Of a stretch of 10,588 nt of DNA, positions 5,338-10,588 are shown piece after piece; the first letter of the stretch is position 1, and each line of letters starts with the position of its first letter. The notes beneath the pieces are model-generated. The model did no database searches. It saw nothing but the letters and a program-made list of their open reading frames with translations, and was not told the DNA's origin. Both the position numbers and the translations under genes were made by a program. This stretch comes from Dehalococcoidales bacterium (GTDB lineage Bacteria > Chloroflexota > Dehalococcoidia > Dehalococcoidales > ARS1013): contig NZEH01000068.1 in assembly GCA_002690375.1 (NCBI GenBank), forward strand, positions 1-10,588, in the 5' to 3' direction.

Positions 5338-7391
5338 TCCTTCTCCGCCTGTCGCTCAGTGATGAGCTTTTGAGTAATTTGGGTCGGTACCTCTTCGTAG
5401 TGAGAAAACTCTGTTGTATAGCTACCTCTGCCCTGAGTTATTGACTTGAGGTCAATGGCATAGCGTAGAATTTCAGGTAGGGGCACTTTTGCCTCAATGA
5501 CATTATTGCCATCCTCAGGGTTCATACCTAGCACGTGAGCCCGCTTGGTATTTAAGTCACCAATAATATCCCCGGTAAAGTCCTCGGGGGCCATCACCCT
5601 GATATTCATCATCGGTTCCAGAAGGATGGAATTTCCGGTAGATAGCCCCTTCTTGAGTGCCTGTGCGCCGGCAATTTTAAAGCATATCTCTGAGGAATCT
5701 ACCGGGTGAAAGCTGCCGTCATACACGACTACTTTTATGTCAACAACTGGGGAACCAGTCAGAGATCCTTCTTTGGCTGCTTCATTGACACCCTTCTCTA
5801 CCGCAGGAATATAATTCTTGGGTATGGTCCCACCCTTTATCTTCTCAACAAACTCCAACCCACTGCCACGAGGTAAAGGTTCCAACTCTAATAGCACATG
5901 TCCATATTGGCCATGGCCGCCGGTCTGTTTCTTGTGCTTGTATTCCGCCTTGGTTGGCATAGTTATGGTCTCTTTATAGGGTACTTTGGGGGTTTTTAAA
6001 CTAACACCGACGCCGAATTTACGAAGTATCTTCTCGGCAGCCACTTCAAGTTGAGTATCACCAATTCCTGATAGAATGGTCTCATTGGTATCAGCCTCCC
6101 GGCGAACCTGAAGGGTAGGGTCTTCCTCGGTCAACCGGGATAGTGCCATACCCAGTTTATCCAAATCGGCTTTAGTCTTGGGATGTACCGCCATGCTGAA
6201 AATCGGCTGTGGGAAGGTAGCCGGCGCAATTTTCATCGGCTCTGTTTGGCTAGTCAGGGTGTCGCCGGTACTGGTTAAACCTAGTTTGGCTACAGCACCT
6301 ATGTCTCCCGCCCCAATTTGAGATACTGACTCTTGGGTTTTACCCTTAAGCACAAATAGCTGGCCAATGCGCTCTGTCTCACCACGTGTGGTATTTAGGA
6401 CTTGAGAATTGCTAGTAATGATACCCGTGTAAACTCTAAAGTAGGTAAGCTTACCAACATAAGGGTCAGCACTGGTCTTAAACACTAGGGCAGCAAGTGG
6501 GGCCTGGCGGCTTGGTTCAACTCCGGGCGCAGCCGAATCGCCAGCTGTAACTACCTCTCGTTCCTTTGGTGATGGCAGATAGCTATTTATGGCATCTAGT
6601 AGTAAGCTGATGCCTATATTTTGTAGTGCTGAGCCGGCTAATATGGGGACAACTTTGCCATTAGTTATCGCCTTTCGCAGGCCAGCCGTCAGTTCCGAAA
6701 GTTCGAGCTCTTCGCCGCCTAGATATTTCTCCAGTAGAGCATCATCAATCTCGGCGATAGCCTCCACCAGCTTCTCACGAAAAGAGCTGACAGACTCACT
6801 TAGCGACGAAGGTATTTCAGTCTCCTTGGCCGGAGAGGCGACGAAAGCCTTCATTGTCAGTAGGTCAACTACCCCTTGAAAGTCATTATGGGCACCTATG
6901 GGTAAGCTAAGCGGTAGGCATTTAGAGCCAAACTTTTCTTGAATTTCACTAACAGTTCGGTAGAAATTGGCATTCTCACGGTCCATCTTATTAATAAAGA
7001 TAAGGCGAGAAAGACCAGCTTTTTCACTGTACGTCCACATCTGCTCGGTGCCAACTTCAACGCCAGCAGCGGCAGAAACCACGATTATAGCTCCCTCACC
7101 AATCCTAACCGCTGCCCTGACTTCACCGATAAAGTCAGAATAGCCGGGGGTATCAACAAGGTTAATCTTGGTCTCCTGCCACTTTGAGGGAAGTAGGGTC
7201 AGGTTTATGCTGATTTTGCGCTTTATCTCGTCAGGGTCATAATCAGAGGTAGTGGTGCCGGTATCAACTTTACCTAATCGGGTAATCTCTCCGGCAGTAA
7301 CAAGGATTGCCTCTGATAGAGACGTTTTGCCTGCACCACTGTGGGATAGTAAAACAACATTGCGGATACTCTCTAGCCCATTACTCTCCAT
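5334..7391 (-). CDS. EF-G-like translational GTPase (EF-G2 type)
   Basis: This 685-residue protein has the five-domain plan of elongation factor G. The GTPase domain (about 1-275) has P-loop SHSGAGKTS (16-24), G3 DTPG (80-83), G4 NKMD (134-137) and G5 GSAL (253-256). Domain II starts near 298, domain IV carries GGHGQYGHVLLELEP near 490, and domain V contains EPMMNIRVMAPEDFTGDIIG. It belongs to the EF-G-like paralogue group rather than canonical FusA: switch I reads DYDPDEIKRKISI, and the catalytic histidine position after DTPG is tyrosine (DTPGYSDF). Paralogues of this group are poorly understood and may have weak or specialised ribosome activity. TAG immediately precedes the ATG at 7391, so no upstream start is possible; AAGGAG (7410-7405) is 13 bases away, longer than usual. 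It has its own predicted promoter and an inverted repeat upstream. Confidence 0.9.
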   Translation of the reverse strand: MESNGLESIRNVVLLSHSGAGKTSLSEAILVTAGEITRLGKVDTGTTTSDYDPDEIKRKISINLTLLPSKWQETKINLVDTPGYSDFIGEVRAAVRIGEGAIIVVSAAAGVEVGTEQMWTYSEKAGLSRLIFINKMDRENANFYRTVSEIQEKFGSKCLPLSLPIGAHNDFQGVVDLLTMKAFVASPAKETEIPSSLSESVSSFREKLVEAIAEIDDALLEKYLGGEELELSELTAGLRKAITNGKVVPILAGSALQNIGISLLLDAINSYLPSPKEREVVTAGDSAAPGVEPSRQAPLAALVFKTSADPYVGKLTYFRVYTGIITSNSQVLNTTRGETERIGQLFVLKGKTQESVSQIGAGDIGAVAKLGLTSTGDTLTSQTEPMKIAPATFPQPIFSMAVHPKTKADLDKLGMALSRLTEEDPTLQVRREADTNETILSGIGDTQLEVAAEKILRKFGVGVSLKTPKVPYKETITMPTKAEYKHKKQTGGHGQYGHVLLELEPLPRGSGLEFVEKIKGGTIPKNYIPAVEKGVNEAAKEGSLTGSPVVDIKVVVYDGSFHPVDSSEICFKIAGAQALKKGLSTGNSILLEPMMNIRVMAPEDFTGDIIGDLNTKRAHVLGMNPEDGNNVIEAKVPLPEILRYAIDLKSITQGRGSYTTEFSHYEEVPTQITQKLITERQAEKD

Positions 7392-7425
7392 CTAATTATC
7401 TATTCTCCTTCGTTTATTTCAAATA

Positions 7426-7455
7426 ATTATAACCATAGTTGGTAAATTACAGCAA
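7426..7455 (-). promoter_or_regulatory. Promoter of the EF-G-like gene
   Basis: On the minus strand TTGCTG (7455-7450) and TATAAT (7431-7426) are separated by 18 bases. Transcription would start near 7419, giving a leader of about 28 bases that includes the AAGGAG at 7410-7405. The -35 falls inside one arm of the inverted repeat at 7449-7485. Confidence 0.55.
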
Positions 7456-7485
7456 GTTAGTACAGTTTGTACCTTAACTTGCTGT
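7449..7485. repeat. Long inverted repeat between pcm and the EF-G-like gene
   Basis: ACAGCAAGTTA (7449-7459) and TAACTTGCTGT (7475-7485) are perfect 11-base inverted arms. Inside them GTAC (7460-7463) pairs with GTAC (7469-7472) around a five-base loop, with a two-base bulge. It lies after pcm in the transcription direction and overlaps the -35 of the EF-G-like promoter. It could be an operator, or an RNA hairpin ending the pcm transcript; no T-run follows on the minus strand. Confidence 0.65.
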
Positions 7486-7521
7486 CTCACTTTTCATTAT
7501 GGCAAGCTGGAGAAGTTTATT

Positions 7522-8160
7522 TTATTCTTTCTCCCAAGCATCTTTGCCGATTAGGGGGACAAAGCGACAGCCTCCCAAACTCTGAACCACATTCGTCTTT
7601 CTGCCTCTGGTGATTTTATATAAGTCCTGCTCATAACGAGAGCCTACTGGAACTACCAACTGCCCACCAATTACCAACTGCTCTAGAAGGGCATCTGGTA
7701 CTTTGGGAGCCCCAGCGGTAACTATTATTGCGTCATAGGGTGCCTCAGTCGGCCAGCCCAAAGTTGGCTCAGCCAAGTGCACCTTAATATTCTTGTAGCC
7801 TAGGCTATCAAGTAGGCTCCTAGCTTTCTTAGCTAGAGCTGGCAGACGTTCTATTGTAATCACCAACTCAGCTAGTTCAGCTAGAATAGCCGTCTGATAG
7901 CCACTGCCGCTGCCGATTTCTAATACCTTCTCTTTGCCAGTAAGCTCCAATGCCTCTGTCATGAGGGCAATGATATATGGTTGCGAGATTGTCTGGTCTA
8001 GCCCAATCGGAAGTGGTCTATCTTCGTAAGCCAGATGCCGTTCCTCTAGTGGTATGAAGCGTTCTCGGGGTATACGAGACATAGCTGTTAGTACATGTTC
8101 ATTTCTAATCTCTGTAGCAAGATATTTAATCAATCCAGCCCTGGCTGCCTCAAAGTTCAT
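7522..8160 (-). CDS. pcm: Protein-L-isoaspartate O-methyltransferase
   Basis: The enzyme uses S-adenosylmethionine to methylate the carboxyl of L-isoaspartyl residues in aged proteins, starting their repair. From the ATG at 8160 it has 212 residues, the usual size. Family marks are AMSRIPRERFIP near residues 26-37, the substrate motif TISQPYIIALMTE at 57-69, the SAM loop VLEIGSGSGYQTA at 79-91, and PYDAIIVTAGAPKVP followed by GGQLVVPVG near the C-terminus. An ATG at 8169 would add three residues; I prefer 8160 because the only G-rich sequence (GTGGG, 8174-8170) directly abuts the upstream ATG but is well spaced for 8160. It is the last gene of the minus-strand cluster after the recombinase and tail-anchored protein genes, 15-24 bases downstream of the latter. 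Confidence 0.93.
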   Translation of the reverse strand: MNFEAARAGLIKYLATEIRNEHVLTAMSRIPRERFIPLEERHLAYEDRPLPIGLDQTISQPYIIALMTEALELTGKEKVLEIGSGSGYQTAILAELAELVITIERLPALAKKARSLLDSLGYKNIKVHLAEPTLGWPTEAPYDAIIVTAGAPKVPDALLEQLVIGGQLVVPVGSRYEQDLYKITRGRKTNVVQSLGGCRFVPLIGKDAWEKE

Positions 8161-8184
8161 AATTAGCATCCCACTAGGATAAGG

Positions 8185-8469
8185 TTAGTCTAGTACCAAG
8201 ATCAGCGCTAAAAGAATAGTCAGTATTACCACAGCCAGGATGGCGACTCTTCGTAGTTCAATAAGTAGATTGGGGCACCTAACGGCGGTTGGCGGTTGGG
8301 TTACCACATCTGTCAAAGAAGTAGCTACCTTCTCGGGAGGGGCAGTGGCCTTAGTGGTTAGGCTAACCGATACCTGTTGGGAAGATTTATTCGGATGGCT
8401 TCGTCGGGCCTTCCCTTTTTTATTGTGAGATGTGTGTTTGCCTTTGGTGTGTTGTGCTCTATCAGGCAT
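8185..8469 (-). CDS. Small basic protein with a C-terminal membrane anchor, unknown function
   Basis: This is a 94-residue protein in two parts. The N-terminal 30 residues are strongly basic and rich in Lys, Arg, His and Ser (for example KGKHTSHNKKGKARR). A Thr/Pro/Val-rich linker follows, and one hydrophobic helix at about 75-93 (RRVAILAVVILTILLALILV) ends one residue before the stop. The layout is that of a tail-anchored protein with a cytoplasmic, possibly nucleic-acid- or phospholipid-binding head. The ATG at 8469 has GGGAG seven bases upstream. The gene sits 37 bases after the recombinase gene and just before pcm, all minus strand, which suggests one operon. I do not recognise a family; the low-complexity N-terminus makes homology hard to judge. 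Confidence 0.7.
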   Translation of the reverse strand: MPDRAQHTKGKHTSHNKKGKARRSHPNKSSQQVSVSLTTKATAPPEKVATSLTDVVTQPPTAVRCPNLLIELRRVAILAVVILTILLALILVLD

Positions 8470-8506
8470 CTACTAGCTCCCTATAGTTTTATACTAACCT
8501 AATGGG

Positions 8507-9415
8507 TTACTTCGCTCTAGGGTGAGTTCTATTGTAGGTGCGGCGGAGGTGCTCCGAAGTAAGATGGGTGTAAATTTGCGTGGTCGAGATATTAGCGTGT
8601 CCCAGTAGTTCTTGGACTGACCGGAGGTCAGCACCGCCACTCAGCATATGAGTAGCAAAGCTATGTCTTAGGGTATGAGGGGTAACCACTTTCCCTAGTC
8701 CGGCTGATTTAGCATAATCCTTTAGTTTCTGCCACAGGCCCTGCCTAGTCAGCCGGTCACCTCTACGGTTGAGGAACAAGGCTTGTTCAGCATCGTTATG
8801 TAAAAGCTGCGGACGAGTCTCGGTTATATAGTCCTTTACCGTCTGGACTGCCTGCGGATGGATGGGAATCATTCGCTCCTTATTGCCCTTACCAAAGCAG
8901 CGGACATAGCCCTCTTCTGTATCTACGTCACCCAGATTCAACGACACCAGCTCGCTTACTCTCATGCCACTAGCGTAAAGAAGCTCCAAGATTGCCACAT
9001 CTCTCCTGGCTTCCGGTGCCGTTCTCTTGGTCGGCTGACTAAGCAGATGGCGAATCTGGTTGATTGAGATAGCGTCAGGCAGTGGCTTGCCAACTCTGGG
9101 TGAACTTATATTTTCGGTTGGATTGTTCTTTATTTTGCCCTCGGCAAGCAAAAAGTTGAAGAACGATTTGACTGCTGCTACCTTTCGGGCGGCCGTAGTT
9201 GGGGCGTAGTTTCTCTCCTTGAGATTAAGCAGATAGCTTAAGCATCCTTGCCGGCTAAAATTAGACCATGACGGCGTGATAGCACCCTTGCCAACATTTT
9301 CCTTGACGAAGTCGGCTAGCTGGGTCAGGTCATTCTGATAGGCGGCTTTTGTATTTTCGGAAAACCCCTTTTCAACAGTAAGATAGTCTAAAAAGCTTTT
9401 TATATCCTCTCTCAC
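8507..9415 (-). CDS. XerC/XerD-type tyrosine recombinase
   Basis: This 302-residue site-specific recombinase is of the family that resolves chromosome dimers at dif during division. The N-terminal SAM-like DNA-binding domain (about 1-100; FLDYLTVEKGFSENTKAAY) is followed by the catalytic domain. The active-site set is complete: Arg152 (ASGMRVSEL), Lys176 (CFGKGNKERM), His247 and Arg250 (TPHTLRHSFATHML), His273 (LLGHANIS) and nucleophile Tyr282 (TTQIYTHL). Length and motif wording fit housekeeping Xer rather than phage integrase. Two tandem GTG codons are possible starts; 9415 is chosen because AAGGAG (9426-9421) lies five bases upstream, against two for 9418. There are no att sites or integrated element beside it. 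XerC and XerD cannot be told apart here, and this may be the only Xer of the genome. Confidence 0.93.
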   Translation of the reverse strand: MREDIKSFLDYLTVEKGFSENTKAAYQNDLTQLADFVKENVGKGAITPSWSNFSRQGCLSYLLNLKERNYAPTTAARKVAAVKSFFNFLLAEGKIKNNPTENISSPRVGKPLPDAISINQIRHLLSQPTKRTAPEARRDVAILELLYASGMRVSELVSLNLGDVDTEEGYVRCFGKGNKERMIPIHPQAVQTVKDYITETRPQLLHNDAEQALFLNRRGDRLTRQGLWQKLKDYAKSAGLGKVVTPHTLRHSFATHMLSGGADLRSVQELLGHANISTTQIYTHLTSEHLRRTYNRTHPRAK

Positions 9416-9443
9416 CACATCTCCTTACACCAGCTTGCTTTTT

Positions 9444-9471
9444 ATTTTAACATAACTAACAAACATTTCAA
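9444..9471 (-). promoter_or_regulatory. Promoter of the Xer recombinase gene
   Basis: On the minus strand TTGAAA (9471-9466) and TAAAAT (9449-9444) are each 5 of 6 to consensus, with a 16-base spacer. The predicted leader is about 20 bases and contains the AAGGAG site. Confidence 0.5.
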
Positions 9472-9501
9472 ATAGGCTTGGGGGAAAGGATTAGGGTCAT
9501 A

Positions 9502-9530
9502 TTGGCAGAGTTGTTAGTGAGGTGTATAAT
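9502..9530 (+). promoter_or_regulatory. Promoter of the coiled-coil protein gene
   Basis: TTGGCA (9502-9507) and a perfect TATAAT (9525-9530) are separated by 17 bases. A transcription start near 9537 would leave an ATG at 9542 only about five bases from the mRNA end, so the downstream in-frame ATG at 9587 is the likelier start. Confidence 0.7.
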
Positions 9531-9586
9531 AGAGACAAGAAATGATAGCTTGCCTATGCAGAAGTAAAAAGGGGGTAGTTAATAGA

Positions 9587-10165
9587 ATGAGAAACAGATT
9601 GTTAATTGTGCTACTTGGCGTTATTTTATTGGGACTGGCGGCAGGTACACCTTTGTATATACTGGGAAAACAGAAGGTAGAACTTAAAGATACGGTATCA
9701 GAACTTGAGGCGACTATAACAGAACAGGTCAATACGATAGCAGAACTCGGCGCAACTAATGCAAAACTTCTGGTGGAGAAAGAATTACTCCAGCAACCTA
9801 ACGCACAGCTTGAAGCGACCATATCAGAGCTACAAAGCAACATAGCTAGTCTTGAAGCTCAGTTACTGGAGCAATATAACGCTAATGTCTTACTCCAGCA
9901 GCCTGTCGTAGAGCTTGAAGCGACCATATCAGAGCTACAAAGCTATATGTCTAGTCTTGAAGCTAGTTTTGAAGCTCAGTTACTGGAGCAATATAACGCT
10001 AATGCCATACTACAGGGGCAACAAACACAACTTGCAGGCTTAAATTTGGAACTTCAGGCTGCTATTGTGGAACAGCAGGCTACTATTGTTGAACTGGCAA
10101 GCCAGAATGAATATCTCCTGGCGTATATTACCGAACTTACTGATTTTATTAATGCACTTGAGTAG
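9587..10165 (+). CDS. Membrane-anchored coiled-coil protein with internal duplication
   Basis: This 192-residue protein has a short basic start (MRNR), one hydrophobic helix (about 5-26, uncleaved anchor or signal) and then an almost unbroken coiled coil (about 28-192). The coiled coil is rich in Glu, Gln, Leu, Ala and Ile, with no cysteine. The orientation should be N-in with the coil outside the membrane. Residues 67-101 and 102-140 are two copies of one unit (LLQQP...LEATISELQS...LEAQLLEQYNAN), the second with four extra residues. The ATG at 9587 is chosen over an in-frame ATG at 9542 because of the promoter position and the AGGGGGTAG site before it (11-base spacing, rather long). It is divergent from the recombinase gene and convergent with the microprotein. 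Function is unknown; a structural or cell-envelope spacer role is only a guess. Confidence 0.8.
   Translation: MRNRLLIVLLGVILLGLAAGTPLYILGKQKVELKDTVSELEATITEQVNTIAELGATNAKLLVEKELLQQPNAQLEATISELQSNIASLEAQLLEQYNANVLLQQPVVELEATISELQSYMSSLEASFEAQLLEQYNANAILQGQQTQLAGLNLELQAAIVEQQATIVELASQNEYLLAYITELTDFINALE
9785..10006 (+). repeat. Tandem 105-base duplication inside the coiled-coil gene
   Basis: Copy 1 is 9785-9889 and copy 2 is 9890-10006. Within them 32 bases are identical (9807-9838 and 9912-9943), and a second long identical block begins at 9860 and 9977. Copy 2 has 12 extra bases around 9964-9976, themselves a small duplication of sequence like CTTGAAGCTAGT. The repeat length of 35 codons equals five heptads, so coiled-coil register is kept. 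Confidence 0.9.
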
Positions 10166-10268
10166 TTTATCCACCCTGAAGAGCTGCAAGCTTTTATCGT
10201 AGCGCTTTAGTAGGCATAACCTATAAGCCAGCTGGATTTAAGCAATTGAATGCTTCGGTGTTTAAGTT

Positions 10269-10376
10269 TCAAAAACCAGCTATCAAATATCCAAGCCAAC
10301 CCAATAAACTCACCGATATCGCAAATGCCACCATAAACATAGGCACTATTAATATAGCTAAGATTGTCTTTTTCAT
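10269..10376 (-). CDS. 35-residue single-helix membrane microprotein
   Basis: A minus-strand frame from ATG (10376-10374) to TGA (10271-10269) encodes 35 residues. It begins MKKTILAILIVPMFMVAFAI and continues through a Gly- and Trp-containing hydrophobic stretch to end in AGF. After the two lysines nearly the whole peptide is hydrophobic, so it should insert as one membrane helix with the N-terminus in the cytoplasm, or as a small hydrophobic hairpin. AAGGAG (10388-10383) stands exactly six bases before the ATG, and a promoter lies upstream at 10409-10437. Those signals are the reason for calling it. I recognise no family. Type I toxin peptides and respiratory-complex small subunits look similar, but no antisense RNA promoter or partner gene was identified. 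Confidence 0.6.
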   Translation of the reverse strand: MKKTILAILIVPMFMVAFAISVSLLGWLGYLIAGF

Positions 10377-10408
10377 AAGCTTCTCCTTTATTGTGTATTA
10401 ACAATATT

Positions 10409-10437
10409 ATAGATTGCTACCGATTACTTGTAAGCGA
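10409..10437 (-). promoter_or_regulatory. Promoter of the microprotein gene
   Basis: On the minus strand a perfect TATAAT at about 10414-10409 lies 17 bases downstream of CTTACA (4 of 6 to TTGACA). The predicted leader is about 25 bases and contains the AAGGAG ribosome binding site. Confidence 0.5.
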
Positions 10438-10588
10438 CATTTGTCACGTCTACTATATTGTGGTAGATAGGCATAACTTTGCATAAATTACTGCGTCTAG
10501 CTCTTGGTGTTTATGTTTAAACTCTTCTCCAACACACCCACCCACAAAACATTTCTTTCTTACTGTTATGTCTAGTAGCCAAAGTCAA

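Larger units (their letters stand above)
10166..10588. other. Right-hand region with one microprotein gene and otherwise no gene seen
   Basis: Apart from the minus-strand microprotein (10269-10376) and its promoter I see no supported gene. There is no clear terminator for the coiled-coil gene; a small hairpin AAGCA/TGCTT near 10239-10254 has no T-run. Two short minus-strand frames open at the right edge are too short to call. Confidence 0.5.

Noticed and set aside
6589..7187. Plus-strand frames inside the EF-G-like gene
   Set aside because: These are antisense shadows of a clearly coding minus-strand gene, with no ribosome binding sites and low-complexity serine runs.
8507..9415. The tyrosine recombinase as an integrase marking a mobile element or integron
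   Set aside because: The wording fits housekeeping Xer; no attachment repeats, cassette array, phage genes or tRNA lie beside it.
9542..9586. Upstream ATG as the start of the coiled-coil protein
   Set aside because: It would sit about five bases from the predicted transcript start with no ribosome binding site, and its 15 residues (MIACLCRSKKG...) break up a good N-terminal anchor.
10207..10404. A 65-codon minus-strand frame overlapping the microprotein gene
   Set aside because: It has no ribosome binding site at its start and a composition unlike a real protein; the AAGGAG and promoter fit the 35-residue frame instead.
10517..10588. Minus-strand open frames at the right edge, possibly the end of a gene beyond the window
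   Set aside because: Only about 23 codons in one frame and 41 in another, with unconvincing composition; cannot be judged without flanking sequence.
1..10588. CRISPR array, retron, toxin-antitoxin pair or defence island
   Set aside because: No spaced direct repeats, reverse transcriptase, nuclease, helicase or paired small toxin/antitoxin genes were seen; the only direct repeat is inside the coiled-coil coding sequence.

Overview
This window looks like an ordinary stretch of bacterial chromosome, moderate in G+C, with strong Shine-Dalgarno sites and sigma70-type promoters. The gene set is acetyl-CoA synthetase, release factor 1 plus its methylase, an EF-G-like GTPase, protein-isoaspartate methyltransferase, and a XerC/D-type recombinase. 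Together with the style of the proteins, this fits a Chloroflexota (Dehalococcoidia-like) genome. That placement is an inference from remembered sequence style and was not tested by a search.

Layout from left to right. Positions 1-1387 (+) hold the 3' half of an AMP-forming acetyl-CoA synthetase gene and, overlapping its end, a small two-CPxC protein of unknown function. Positions 1387-1610 hold a nested inverted repeat, a consensus-like promoter and a leader hairpin, followed by a four-helix membrane protein (1611-2063, +). Positions 2064-2490 carry no intact gene, but the minus strand holds two protein-like reading fragments in different frames without starts, read as a decayed gene. Positions 2491-4467 (+) are prfA and prmC, the usual pair: RF1 and the enzyme that methylates its GGQ glutamine. 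Positions 4597-5337 (+) encode a two-helix membrane protein of unknown function. It meets the EF-G-like gene (5334-7391, -) tail to tail, and the two stop codons share one CTAG.

The right half is mostly on the minus strand. The gene order in transcription direction is a xerC/xerD-type recombinase (9415-8507), a small tail-anchored protein (8469-8185), pcm (8160-7522), then the EF-G-like gene. The EF-G-like gene appears to have its own promoter, with a long inverted repeat over its -35 element. Divergent from the recombinase gene is a membrane-anchored coiled-coil protein (9587-10165, +) grown by an in-register 105-base duplication. Convergent with it is a 35-residue membrane microprotein gene (10376-10269, -) with its own promoter and a very good ribosome binding site.

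The window mixes translation (RF1, PrmC, EF-G-like), protein repair (Pcm), chromosome maintenance (Xer) and acetate activation (Acs) with small uncharacterised membrane proteins. I saw no CRISPR array, insertion sequence, tRNA, rRNA, prophage module or defence island. The less explained items are the microprotein, the coiled-coil duplication, the minus-strand relic, the two long inverted repeats, and the GTPase with an altered catalytic site.
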